Positions 32,955 to 41,460 of a stretch of 64,000 bases of DNA are shown here, one piece after another. The stretch comes from Embleya scabrispora (lineage in GTDB: Bacteria; Actinomycetota; Actinomycetes; Streptomycetales; Streptomycetaceae). The translations under genes were made by a program, and so were the position numbers. The first letter of the stretch is position 1; each line of letters opens with the position of its first letter. The stretch lies in contig NZ_MWQN01000003.1 of the NCBI RefSeq assembly GCF_002024165.1, positions 930,001 through 994,000 of the forward strand. The letters run 5' to 3'. Under the pieces are notes generated by a model. That model did not search any database and was not told the origin of the DNA. It worked only from the letters and a program-made list of their open reading frames with translations.

Positions 32955-34367
32955 TTAGTTCTCCTCGGTGCTGATGAACACGTTCTTCGTCTCGGTGAAG
33001 GCGACCAGCGCGTCCGGGCCCAGTTCGCGGCCCAGGCCCGATTGCCCGAACCCGCCGAAGGGGGTCGAATAGCGGACACTGCTGTGCGAGTTGACCGACA
33101 GGTTCCCGGCCCGGACGGACCGCGAAACGCGCAACGCGCGTCCGACGTCGCGGGTCCACAGGGATCCGGACAGGCCGTACGCGGTGGCGTTGGCGAGGCG
33201 TACCGCGTCGGCCTCGTCCTCGAACGGCACCACGACGGCCACCGGACCGAAGATCTCCTCGACCGCGGTACGGTCCGCCGCGGACTCCGGGGCGAGCACC
33301 GTCGCGGGATACCAGAAGCCCTTGCCGGCCGGTACCTCGCCGCGGATCACCGCCGGCGCGTCCTCACGCACATACGAGCGCACCCGCTCGCGGTGAGCCG
33401 CCGAGATCAGCGGCCCCATCTGCGTATCGGGGTCGTTCGGATCGCCGACCCGGAAGGCCCGCACCGCCGGTTCGAGCAGTTCCAGGAACCGGTCGTACAC
33501 CGAACGCTGCACCAGGATCCGGGTGCGCGCACAGCAGTCCTGTCCGGTGTTGTCCAGGAATCCGCCCGGGGCGGCCGCCGCGGCGGCCTCGACGTCCGCG
33601 TCGGCGAAGACGATGTTCGGACTCTTCCCGCCGAGTTCGAGCGTGATCCGCTTCAACCCGGCGGCGCAGCGGGCCATGATGTCCTTGCCCACGGCCGTGG
33701 AGCCGGTGAACACCACCTTGGCCACGCCCGGGTGCTCCACCAGGGCCCGACCGGTGACCGGTCCCGCGCCCGGCAGCACCTGGAACAGTCCCTCCGGAAG
33801 CCCCGCCGCCAGGCCCAGTTCGGCCAGGCGCAGCGCGGTCAGCGGGGTGGTCTCGGCGGGCTTGAGCAGGACGGCGTTGCCGGCCGCGAGCGCCGGGGCC
33901 AGGGCCCAACCGGCGATCGGCATCGGGAAGTTCCACGGCGCGATCACCGCGACCACGCCGAGCGGTTCGTGGAAGGTGACGTCGAGGCCGCCGGCCACCG
34001 GGATCTGCCGGCCGTTCAGCCGCTCGGCCCCGCCCGCGGCGTAGTCGAGCAGGTCGCGGACGTTGCCCGCCTCCCAGCGCGCGTTGCCGATCGGGTGTCC
34101 GGCCTCGCGCACCTCCAACCGGGCCAGTTCCTCCAGGTGTTCGTCCACCACGACGGCGAACCGGCGCAATACGCGGGCCCGGTCGCCGGGGGCGCGGGCG
34201 GCCCACTGTTCCGCGGCCCGGGTGGCGCGGGCCACCGCAGCGTCCACCTCGGCGGGGGGCGTCGCCGCGACGGTGGTGACGACCTCCTCGGTGGTCGGGT
34301 CGATGATGTCGTGCTCGTGCGGCCCGTTCGCGGCGAATCGGCCGTCGGGTGCCTGGTGTTCGGACAA
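32955..34367 (-). CDS. Aldehyde dehydrogenase of the gamma-glutamyl amine pathway
   Basis: A 470-residue NAD(P)-dependent aldehyde dehydrogenase. Motifs: VIAPWNFPMPIAGWALAP, VFTGSTAVGKDI, catalytic Glu in LELGGKSPN, catalytic Cys in GQDCCARTR, and FGGFGQSGLGRELGPDAL. The TTG at 34367 is chosen because GAGG lies nine bases upstream and family alignment starts there; a GTG at 34382 overlapping the ligase stop has no ribosome site. Would oxidise the gamma-glutamyl aminoaldehyde made by the upstream steps. Confidence 0.92.
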   Translation of the reverse strand: MSEHQAPDGRFAANGPHEHDIIDPTTEEVVTTVAATPPAEVDAAVARATRAAEQWAARAPGDRARVLRRFAVVVDEHLEELARLEVREAGHPIGNARWEAGNVRDLLDYAAGGAERLNGRQIPVAGGLDVTFHEPLGVVAVIAPWNFPMPIAGWALAPALAAGNAVLLKPAETTPLTALRLAELGLAAGLPEGLFQVLPGAGPVTGRALVEHPGVAKVVFTGSTAVGKDIMARCAAGLKRITLELGGKSPNIVFADADVEAAAAAAPGGFLDNTGQDCCARTRILVQRSVYDRFLELLEPAVRAFRVGDPNDPDTQMGPLISAAHRERVRSYVREDAPAVIRGEVPAGKGFWYPATVLAPESAADRTAVEEIFGPVAVVVPFEDEADAVRLANATAYGLSGSLWTRDVGRALRVSRSVRAGNLSVNSHSSVRYSTPFGGFGQSGLGRELGPDALVAFTETKNVFISTEEN

Positions 34368-34378
34368 CGTTCCGATCC

Positions 34379-35746
34379 TCACATGCGTTCGAAGGAGCGG
34401 AAGCGCTCCCAGTCGGTGACCGCGGTGTCGTACGCGTCCTGTTCGACCCGCGCCATGTGGAGGTAGTGCTCCACCACCTCCGCGCCGAAGGCGTCCCGGG
34501 CGATCGTGGACCCCGCCCACGACTCGGCGGCCTCGCGCAACGTGCCCGGTACGTGCGGCGCGTCGCCCGTGTAGGCGTTGCCCGTGCACGCCTCGCCCGG
34601 ATCCAACTCGTGCTCGATGCCGTACAGCCCGGCGGCGATCATCCCCGCGACCGCCAGGTAGGGGTTGACGTCACCGCCCGGAAGGCGGTTCTCGAAGCGG
34701 TGCGCGTGGCCGTGTCCGACCACCCGCAGCGCGCACGTGCGGTTGTCCGGGCCCCAGGCGACCGCGGTCGGCGCGAACGACCCGGGACGGAAACGTTTGT
34801 ACGAGTTGATGTTGGGGGCGTACAGCAGGGTGAACTCGCGCATCGCGGCCAATTGTCCGGCCAGGAAGTGCCGCATCGTCTTCGACATGCCGTAGGTGCC
34901 GGCGTCGTCCGCGAGCACGGGCCGGCCGGCCTCGTCGCGCAGGGACAGGTGGATGTGGCACGAGTTGCCCTCGCGCTCGTCGTACTTGGCCATGAAGGTG
35001 AGCGACATGCCCTCCTGCGCGGCGATCTCCTTGGCACCGGTCTTGTAGACCGTGTGCTGGTCGCAGGTGACCAGTGCCTCGTCGTAGCGGAAGGCGATCT
35101 CGTGCTGGCCGAGGTTGCATTCGCCCTTGGCCGACTCGACGGTCATCCCGGCCGCGCCCATCTCGTTGCGGATGCGGCGCAGCAGCGGTTCGACCCGGCC
35201 GGTGCCCAGGATCGAGTAGTCGACGTTGTACTGATTGGCCGGCGTCATGCCGCGGTAGGCGCGGTCCCAGCCGGCTTCGTAGGTGTCCTTGAAGACGATG
35301 AACTCGAGTTCGGTGCCGGCGTGCGCGGTCCAGCCGCGTTCGGCGAGCCGGTCGAGTTGGCGGCGCAGGATCTGCCGCGGCGAGGCCACGACCGGGGAGC
35401 CGTCGTGCCACAGGAGGTCCGCGGTCAGCTGCGCGGTGCCCGGGTGCCAGGGGGTGCGGCGCAGTGTGGCGAGGTCGGGGCGCAGGACGAAGTCGCCGTA
35501 GCCGCGTTCCCAGGACGACATCGCGTAGCCCGAGACGGTGTTCATGTCGGTGTCCACGGCGAGGAGGTAATTGCAGCCCTCGGTGCCGTGGGAGAGCGTG
35601 TCGTCGAGGAAGAACCGGGCGGCGAAGCGCTTGCCCTGGAGCCTGCCCTGCATGTCGGTGAAGGCCAGGACTACCGTGTCGATTTCCCCGGTGTCGACGA
35701 GTGCGCGCAGTTCGTCGACGGACAGCGGGGGCGTTCGGTCTGCCAA
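34379..35746 (-). CDS. Glutamine-synthetase-like gamma-glutamyl amine ligase (GlnA3/GlnA4 type)
   Basis: A 455-residue GS-fold ligase with ATP/metal motifs GTELEFIVFKD, KGECNLGQHEIAFRYDEAL, GNSCHIHLSL and NRTCALRVVGHGHAHRFENR. The lack of the housekeeping adenylylation context and its neighbours indicate gamma-glutamylation of an amine. In Streptomyces GlnA3 acts on polyamines and GlnA4 on ethanolamine. The Eat-type permease and the alcohol-dehydrogenase-like SDR favour ethanolamine here. TTG start at 35746 with GGAGG eight bases upstream. A shared operator lies 37 bases ahead. Confidence 0.88.
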   Translation of the reverse strand: MADRTPPLSVDELRALVDTGEIDTVVLAFTDMQGRLQGKRFAARFFLDDTLSHGTEGCNYLLAVDTDMNTVSGYAMSSWERGYGDFVLRPDLATLRRTPWHPGTAQLTADLLWHDGSPVVASPRQILRRQLDRLAERGWTAHAGTELEFIVFKDTYEAGWDRAYRGMTPANQYNVDYSILGTGRVEPLLRRIRNEMGAAGMTVESAKGECNLGQHEIAFRYDEALVTCDQHTVYKTGAKEIAAQEGMSLTFMAKYDEREGNSCHIHLSLRDEAGRPVLADDAGTYGMSKTMRHFLAGQLAAMREFTLLYAPNINSYKRFRPGSFAPTAVAWGPDNRTCALRVVGHGHAHRFENRLPGGDVNPYLAVAGMIAAGLYGIEHELDPGEACTGNAYTGDAPHVPGTLREAAESWAGSTIARDAFGAEVVEHYLHMARVEQDAYDTAVTDWERFRSFERM

Positions 35747-35782
35747 GGGAATGCCTCCTGTCGGTCCAACCGGAAGCCATAA

Positions 35783-35799
35783 GGTATGGCCGTGAACCA
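35783..35799. promoter_or_regulatory. Predicted FadR-type operator, copy 1
   Basis: GGTATGGCCGTGAACCA in the 83-base divergent region between the ligase and GntR genes. The same GGTATG-N5-GAACCA pattern recurs before the permease gene (37095-37111). GGT and ACC at the ends are inverted. Confidence 0.65.
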
Positions 35800-35829
35800 T
35801 TGATTGGGAAGAGCTGGAGGGGAGGGATC

Positions 35830-36573
35830 GTGGCCGAGGTATCGGGGGCGGAGCACCGGGACCGGTTGTCGCCGCTGCTGCGCCCGGTTCGCGCGGGCAA
35901 CGGCTTCGAGGAGGCGCTGGAGCAGATTCTCCAGGTGATCCGGCTCGGCCTGGTCGCGGACGGGGGCCGACTGCCGGCCGAGCGCGAGTTGGCCGATCGG
36001 CTGGGGGTCAGCCGGGTGACCCTGCGCGAGGTGCTGAAGGTGCTGGCGGATCAGGGCATCGTGGAGAGCCGGCGGGGACGCTACGGCGGCACCTTCGTGC
36101 GCGAGCGTCCCGGGCCGGTGGGCGACGGCTCGGCGGCGGAGTTGCGGCGGCGGATCGCGCGGGTGGACGTGGAGGACACGCTGCGCTTTCGTGAGGTGCT
36201 GGAGGTGGGCGCGGCGGGGTTGTGCGCGGCGCAGGGCCTGGACGAGGCGCGGGCCGCGCGGTTGCGGGCGGCGCTCGACCGCACCCGGGACGCGCCGCTG
36301 GCTGAGTATCGGCGCTGCGACACGCTGCTGCATCTGACCCTCGCGGAGTTGTGCGGTTCGCCCTCGCTGGCCGCCCAGTACGCGGCGGTCCGGGCCACCG
36401 TGAACGATCTGTTGGACTGTATCCCCTTGCTGGTGCGCAATCTGGAGCATTCGCAGCACCAGCACACCGCGCTGGTCGAGGCGATCCTGGAGGGCGACCC
36501 GGACGCGGCGGCCGAGGTGATGCGCGAACACTGCGCGGGAACGGCGGCCCTGCTGCGCGGTTTTCTGGCCTGA
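35830..36573 (+). CDS. GntR/FadR-family regulator
   Basis: A 247-residue regulator. Winged helix at residues 20-85 (LPAERELADRLGVSRVTLRE and GIVESRRGRYGGTFV) and a C-terminal FCD all-helical ligand domain (about 105-235) with LRFREVLEVGAAGLCA and HQHTALVEAILEGDPDAAAE. GTG at 35830 after GGAGGGG. Divergent from the ligase operon, so the likely controller of the gamma-glutamyl amine regulon, probably as repressor sensing the amine or a product. Confidence 0.9.
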   Translation: MAEVSGAEHRDRLSPLLRPVRAGNGFEEALEQILQVIRLGLVADGGRLPAERELADRLGVSRVTLREVLKVLADQGIVESRRGRYGGTFVRERPGPVGDGSAAELRRRIARVDVEDTLRFREVLEVGAAGLCAAQGLDEARAARLRAALDRTRDAPLAEYRRCDTLLHLTLAELCGSPSLAAQYAAVRATVNDLLDCIPLLVRNLEHSQHQHTALVEAILEGDPDAAAEVMREHCAGTAALLRGFLA

Positions 36574-36861
36574 CCCAGGACCCGGCACAACCGGCCCGCC
36601 GGTGGCCGACAATCCGCTCCGGCAACGCTCAGCGGGGCGACCGTCGACCCGACCGGCAGGCCGGACCCGAGCCGGCCGGCGGCCCGAACGAACGCGGCCG
36701 ACGGCCTCGACACGCGGTCCGGGTCGCCGGTTCTCCGGCCCGCCGGGGGCGGTCGGGCAGCGTGGTCGATGGTCACCCGCGCCCGGCCGGCTCGACCCCC
36801 GGACACCCCCCGCGCCGCCCCACCAGACACCCTGCGACGCCGCGACGCCGCGACGCCGCAG

Positions 36862-36944
36862 CACCGACACGACCGCTGCGGCCGGCATCGTCGGCACGAG
36901 CGGACACCTACCCGGAAGAGCGCACCCTGCGTCGCGGCAGCGCC
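36862..36944 (+). repeat. Partial duplication of the permease gene 5' end
   Basis: This segment and 37198-37270 inside the permease gene share long identical blocks: CACCGACACGACCGCTGCGG at the left, GCGGACACCTACC in the middle and GCGCACCCTGCGTCGCGGCA at the right, with a roughly 10-base insertion in the upstream copy. The copy is not in a usable frame and looks like a remnant of a tandem duplication. Confidence 0.85.
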
Positions 36945-37094
36945 CGCCGGCCGGCCGCCGGTGACGCCCCGCCCGCACCCCTCCACCCGTCACCGCGGCA
37001 TCCCGTGACGCCGGCCCCCGGGGCCGGCCGGGCGTTTCGCGGGTCGATATCGATTCGCTGCGGGGTCTTGCGCCGGCCCGACTCGACGAGCAAT

Positions 37095-37111
37095 GGTATG
37101 CGCTCGAACCA
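37095..37111. promoter_or_regulatory. Predicted FadR-type operator, copy 2
   Basis: GGTATGCGCTCGAACCA, 46 bases before the permease start codon, matches copy 1 at 12 or more of 17 positions including both ends. Its location fits repression of the permease-hydrolase unit by the adjacent GntR protein. Confidence 0.65.
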
Positions 37112-37156
37112 ATAATTCCCCCTCCCCCTCACCCTCCCTCCCGTCAGGAGTGGCTC

Positions 37157-38632
37157 GTGGTCGACGACATACCAGCGCGCACGAAGCAGGGCGGCGGCAC
37201 CGACACGACCGCTGCGGCCGGCACGGCGGACACCTACCTGGAGAAGCGCACCCTGCGTCGCGGCAGCGCCGGTTGGCTGCTGCTGACCGGCCTGGGTGTG
37301 GCCTACGTGGTCTCGGGCGACTTCTCCGGGTGGAACTACGGCCTGGCCGAGGCCGGCTTCGGCGGGCTGGCGATCGCCGCCGCGCTGATGGGCCTGATGT
37401 ACACGTGCATGGTGTTCTCGCTGGCCGAGCTGGCCTCGATCCTGCCCGCGGCGGGCGGCGGCTACGGCTTCGCGCGCCGCGCCCTCGGCACCTGGGGCGG
37501 CTTCCTGACCGGGACCGCGATCCTGATCGAGTACGTGCTGGCCCCGGCCGCGATCGTGATCTTCATCGGCGACTATGTGGAGTCGCTGAACCTGTTCGGC
37601 CTGGAGTCGTCGTGGCCGGTCTACCTCGCCTGCTTCGGGATCTTCATCGGCATCCACCTGTGGGGCGTCGGCGAGGCGCTGCGGTTCAGCTTCGTGGTGA
37701 CCGGCATCGCCGTGGCCGCGCTGCTGATCTTCGCGGTCGGCGCCTTCACCGAGTTCGACGGCGGCGGCCTGAACGACATCCCGGTCGACCACGACGCGCT
37801 CGGCGCCAACTCGTGGCTGCCGTTCGGCCTGCTCGGCATCTGGTCGGCGTTCCCGTTCGGGATGTGGTTCTTCCTGGGCGTGGAGGGGGTGCCGCTGGCC
37901 GCCGAGGAGACGAAGGATCCCGCCCGTACGCTGCCCAAGGCGATGGGCCTGTCGATCGGCGTGTTGCTGCTGCTGGCCGTGCTCACCTTCCTGGCCGCGA
38001 CCGGGGCGCACGGGTCGAACGCGGTCCTGGACGCGGGCAACCCGCTGGTGACCGCGCTCCAGGGCGACGGTGACCCGACCGCGCTGAGCCGGTTCGTCAA
38101 CTACGCGGGTCTGGCCGGCCTGGTAGCCTCGTTCTTTTCGCTGATCTATGCCGGATCCCGGCAGTTGTTCGCCCTCTCCCGGGCGGGCTACCTGCCTCGC
38201 TTCCTGTCGCTGACCAGCCGCCGCAAGGCGCCCTGGCTCGGCCTGGTGGTTCCGGGTGCGCTGGGCTTCACACTGGCCGCCTGGAGCGGGGACGGCGCTC
38301 GAATGCTGAATATCGCCGTGTTCGGTGCGACGATCTCCTACGCGCTGATGTCGCTCTCGCACATCGTGCTCCGTCGTCGCGAGCCCGATCTGCCCCGGCC
38401 GTACCGCACTCCCGGTGGCAGTGTCACCTCGTCGGTGGCCTTCGTGCTCGCCTGCTCCGCGCTGGTCGCGACGTTCCTGGTGGACAAGGAGGCCGCGTTC
38501 ATCGCGCTGGGTGTCTACGCGGTCGCGCTCGCGTACTTCGCGTTGTACAGCCGGCATCGTCTCGTGGCCAACGCGCCGGAGGAGGAGTTCGCGGCGCTGG
38601 CCGCGGCCGAGGCCGAACTCGACCGGGACTGA
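37157..38632 (+). CDS. Amino acid/amine permease (ethanolamine permease Eat-like)
   Basis: A 491-residue APC-superfamily transporter with about 12 hydrophobic segments. The N-terminus KRTLRRGSAGWLLLTGLGVA, the motif VSGDFSGWNYGLAEAGFGGL and the loop GVEGVPLAAEETKDPARTLP are characteristic of Eat-type ethanolamine permeases. GTG at 37157 with AGGAG six bases upstream. The acidic tail EEEFAALAAAEAELDRD is cytoplasmic. Probable importer of the amine used by the neighbouring ligase; putrescine or an amino acid is possible. Confidence 0.9.
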   Translation: MVDDIPARTKQGGGTDTTAAAGTADTYLEKRTLRRGSAGWLLLTGLGVAYVVSGDFSGWNYGLAEAGFGGLAIAAALMGLMYTCMVFSLAELASILPAAGGGYGFARRALGTWGGFLTGTAILIEYVLAPAAIVIFIGDYVESLNLFGLESSWPVYLACFGIFIGIHLWGVGEALRFSFVVTGIAVAALLIFAVGAFTEFDGGGLNDIPVDHDALGANSWLPFGLLGIWSAFPFGMWFFLGVEGVPLAAEETKDPARTLPKAMGLSIGVLLLLAVLTFLAATGAHGSNAVLDAGNPLVTALQGDGDPTALSRFVNYAGLAGLVASFFSLIYAGSRQLFALSRAGYLPRFLSLTSRRKAPWLGLVVPGALGFTLAAWSGDGARMLNIAVFGATISYALMSLSHIVLRRREPDLPRPYRTPGGSVTSSVAFVLACSALVATFLVDKEAAFIALGVYAVALAYFALYSRHRLVANAPEEEFAALAAAEAELDRD

Positions 38633-38753
38633 CCCCGACGCCCGTCCGTCCCCGACCCGTACCGACCGCCCGCGACCCGCCCGCACCCGACCCCGACCCC
38701 ACCGACCCCCGGCACCCGTCCACCGCACACCGTGAGGAACCGAGCCACCCGCC

Positions 38754-39530
38754 ATGCCCAAGCCCCTGATCGGTATCAGCACCTACCACGAGGAATCCGC
38801 CCGCTGGGGCGCGTGGCAGCAGCCCGCCGCCCTGGTCCCGCTCAACTATCCGGAGTACTTCCGCCGGGCCGGCGCCCTGACGGTCCTGCTGCCGCCGGAC
38901 GAGCCCGACGCGGCGGTCGAGACGGTCGAGCGGCTGGACGCGGTGGTGATCGCGGGCGGGCCGGATGTACGGCCGCAGCGCTACGGTGCCCAGCCGCACC
39001 CGCGGAGCGGCCCGCACAACGATGCGCGCGACCTGTGGGAGATCGCGCTGATCGAGGCGGCCCTCGCGTCGAACACCCCGCTCCTGGCGATCTGCCGAGG
39101 CATGCAGCTGCTCAACGTGGTGCTCGGCGGCACGCTGATCCAACACCTGCCGGACGTGGTCGGCCACGGCGAACACTCCGGTTCGCCCGGAGCCATGGCC
39201 GCGCACGTGGTGGAGCCGATCCCCGGGACGTTGTTCGGGTCCCTAGGGGTGGAGGCGTACGAGGTGCCTACCTTTCACCACCAGGCGGTGGACCGGCTCG
39301 GCAACGGACTGGTGGTGTGCGCTCGGGCCCGGGACGGCATCGTGGAGGCCGTCGAGGCGCCGAACGAGAAGTTCGTGCTCGGCGTGCAGTGGCACCCCGA
39401 GGCGGGCCGGGACACGCGCGTCGCGGACGCCCTGGTCGCCGCCGCCCGCCGGCCGCACCTGGTGCCCGCACAGCGGCCCGAGACGCTGCACGCCGCCGCT
39501 GTCGCCGATACCTCTTCCCCGGTGGCCTGA
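38754..39530 (+). CDS. Gamma-glutamyl amine/GABA hydrolase (PuuD-like class I amidotransferase)
   Basis: A 258-residue peptidase C26 protein. Catalytic Cys in LAICRGMQLLNVVLGG, and His/Glu in GVQWHPEAG. It also has AGGPDVRPQRYG and FHHQAVDRLG typical of PuuD. It hydrolyses the gamma-glutamyl bond at the end of the pathway, returning glutamate plus the oxidised product (glycine if the amine is ethanolamine). ATG at 38754, 121 bases after the permease stop, same strand, probably co-transcribed. Confidence 0.92.
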   Translation: MPKPLIGISTYHEESARWGAWQQPAALVPLNYPEYFRRAGALTVLLPPDEPDAAVETVERLDAVVIAGGPDVRPQRYGAQPHPRSGPHNDARDLWEIALIEAALASNTPLLAICRGMQLLNVVLGGTLIQHLPDVVGHGEHSGSPGAMAAHVVEPIPGTLFGSLGVEAYEVPTFHHQAVDRLGNGLVVCARARDGIVEAVEAPNEKFVLGVQWHPEAGRDTRVADALVAAARRPHLVPAQRPETLHAAAVADTSSPVA

Positions 39531-39559
39531 CGGGCGCCGCAGGCCCCACGCAACACTCC

Positions 39560-39577
39560 CCGGAAGTCCCTTTCCGG
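39560..39577. terminator. Weak hairpin between convergent PuuD and kinase-like genes
   Basis: CCGGAA and TTCCGG (6 bp) around a 6-base loop in the 57-base gap between convergent stops. Short; the flanking GGGCGCC/GGCGCC-like bases may add structure. Confidence 0.35.
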
Positions 39578-39587
39578 TCGCCGGGCG

Positions 39588-40403
39588 TCACGCGCCCTTG
39601 GCGCGCCGGGTCGGGTCGAGGGACATGGTCGCCTCGATCAGCGACTCCAGATCGGGGTCCGCCCACGGCCGGGCGTCGGCCAGCGGGGTGCGGCGCCGGC
39701 CGGTGGCGATGTCCTCCAGGATGTCGGCGGCGCCGACCCCGTTGCCGACCTGCCGGTCGGTGGCGGGCGGGCGACCGGTCCAGGCGGCCCGGAAGGAGGC
39801 GCCGAGGCTGTACACCTCGGCGGCGTCGCTGAGCTCGACGTGCTCGCCGGGCCCGGTGTCCAGGAGGCGTCTGGCTATCTCGGGCGCGGTGGTCAGGTCC
39901 ATGCCGCCCCGATAGGGCACCGGCAGCGGGAGCAGGTCGGGATGCTGCGCGAGGTCGTGGTCGATGAACTCGATCTCACCGCCCGGGGTGACCAGGATGT
40001 TCATCGGCTGGATGTCGCCGTGGTGCCAGCCCGCCGCGTGCAGCCGGGCCAGCCCGGCGAACGCCCGGTGCGCCAGGACCGGCAGATGATGCGCCCGGCC
40101 GGGACCGCCGCGCCGGGCGGAGGCGCACCACCGCCACAGGGTCACGCCCGGCCGCCACTCCACCGCGGTCCACAGCCCGGCGCCCACTCGCCCGTAGGTG
40201 CCCGAGACCGGATACAGCCCCTGCTCGCGCAACAGCGTCAGCGCGCGCGCCTCGTGGTGAAGCGGGACGGCCTCCGCCGGGCTCTCGGCGGTCTTGATCC
40301 GCCACTGTCCCGCTCGCCAGGCGTTGGTGTGGTGCGCGGTCAGCGGACGCGGGCGGTCGGCGATGCCCAGGGCGTCCAGCGCGGCGGCGAGCAGCGGATC
40401 CAT
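39588..40403 (-). CDS. Protein-kinase-like protein next to the graspetide genes
   Basis: A 271-residue kinase-fold protein. It keeps a candidate ATP Lys (WRIKTAES, about residue 37), alpha-C Glu (HHEARAL), catalytic loop WHHGDIQPMNILV (about 127-139) and IDHDLA in the DFG position, so it may be active. It resembles small aminoglycoside/homoserine-type or minimal Ser/Thr kinases more than full bacterial STPKs and has no transmembrane or PASTA region. It reads in the same direction as tgmB, 85 bases after it, so could be part of the RiPP operon. Substrate unknown. Confidence 0.75.
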   Translation of the reverse strand: MDPLLAAALDALGIADRPRPLTAHHTNAWRAGQWRIKTAESPAEAVPLHHEARALTLLREQGLYPVSGTYGRVGAGLWTAVEWRPGVTLWRWCASARRGGPGRAHHLPVLAHRAFAGLARLHAAGWHHGDIQPMNILVTPGGEIEFIDHDLAQHPDLLPLPVPYRGGMDLTTAPEIARRLLDTGPGEHVELSDAAEVYSLGASFRAAWTGRPPATDRQVGNGVGAADILEDIATGRRRTPLADARPWADPDLESLIEATMSLDPTRRAKGA

Positions 40404-40488
40404 TCCCCGATCTTCGCAGGCGCCCGGGACACCGTGGACGGCATGGGGGGACGACGGCGGGTCGCCGGGTCACGCGGCGGGCGCGCGC

Positions 40489-41460
40489 TCAGCCGCGGAC
40501 GGCGCGGAGGGGGTCGCTCGGTCGGGTGCGGCCGTGGCGCAGGGTGTGTGCGATCCGGGCGGATATCGGCAGACCGGTCGCGCTCTCGATCCAGCCGAAC
40601 TCGCCGACGCAGTTGGTCTCCAGGTAGGTCCAACCGGCGGCGGTGACCACGAAGTCCAGGGCGGCGTAGACGAGTCCGAGATCGCGGACGTGTTCGACGC
40701 AGGCCCGCGCCAGGTCCGGCGGCGGGGTGATCACCCGGTGCTCGCACGCGTCGGCCGGCACGGCGCGCCAGTCCAGTTCGCCGTCGGTGCTGATCGCCGC
40801 GGCGAAGACCCGGTCGTCGACGACCGTCACCCGCGCGTCGTACAGCCGGTCCTCGACCAGGGCTTGGAGGTAGTGCAGGGTGCCGGCGATCCCGGACAGG
40901 TCGTCGGAGAGCCGGATGCGCGTGGTGGGGATGAACGTGGTGTGCCGCTGGGTCAGCGCCTTGACCACGACCTTGTCCCGATGCGCGGCGATGAACGCGC
41001 GCGCGGCTTCGGGATCGCTGGTGAACAGCGTGTCGGGCACGGTGAAGCCGCGCCGCGCGGCGGCGCGCAGCTGGGTGGGCTTGTGGCGCGATGCCTCGAC
41101 CACGGTGGGGTCGTCGATCCACACCTTCAGCGGCTGCGCGCGCAACAGCCCGAGCAGCGCGGTGGTGTTCTCGTCCGCCCGCCAGCGCTCCTCGGCGGAG
41201 GCCGGCGTGTCGGGGCGGGTGGGCTTGCGCCAGTAGACGCCGCAGTCCTCGTCCAGGGTCACCGTCGCGGTACCGGAACTCAGTACCGTGCGCCAGCGCC
41301 CGCCGCTGAAGTGTCCGGTGACCAGGGGTCGTTCGCGCATTCGTCCCGGATCCAGACGCAGGACGGCCGCCGGGCCGCCGAGGAGGTGAGCCGCCACCAT
41401 GTCGGCGGTCAGATCCTCCTCGGTGGCCACGATCACGACGCCCGCGCCGTGATCAGTCAT
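40489..41460 (-). CDS. tgmB: ATP-grasp graspetide maturase (TgmB-like)
   Basis: A 323-residue ATP-grasp ligase of the actinobacterial RiPP type. N-terminal pre-ATP-grasp region (VVIVATEEDLTADMVAAHL), substrate-side VYWRKPTRP, nucleotide Lys in DKVVVKALTQRHTTFI, and metal motif YLETNCVGEFGWIE (about 285-298), matching the E-x-N-x-x-G-x-x-x-W-I-E pattern of this family. Its start overlaps the precursor stop by eight bases. It would form ester or amide cross-links between Ser/Thr/Lys and Asp/Glu side chains of the precursor. Confidence 0.88.
   Translation of the reverse strand: MTDHGAGVVIVATEEDLTADMVAAHLLGGPAAVLRLDPGRMRERPLVTGHFSGGRWRTVLSSGTATVTLDEDCGVYWRKPTRPDTPASAEERWRADENTTALLGLLRAQPLKVWIDDPTVVEASRHKPTQLRAAARRGFTVPDTLFTSDPEAARAFIAAHRDKVVVKALTQRHTTFIPTTRIRLSDDLSGIAGTLHYLQALVEDRLYDARVTVVDDRVFAAAISTDGELDWRAVPADACEHRVITPPPDLARACVEHVRDLGLVYAALDFVVTAAGWTYLETNCVGEFGWIESATGLPISARIAHTLRHGRTRPSDPLRAVRG

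Larger units (their letters stand above)
36574..37156. other. Region between GntR and permease genes with duplicated permease 5' end
   Basis: 583 bases without an intact gene. It contains a diverged copy of the first part of the permease coding sequence (36862-36944) and, nearer the permease, the predicted operator at 37095-37111. The rest is C/G-rich and uninformative. Confidence 0.65.

Noticed and set aside
36602..37008. Open frames across the GntR-permease gap as a small gene
   Set aside because: They run through the duplicated permease fragment in the wrong frame and are Arg/Pro-rich.
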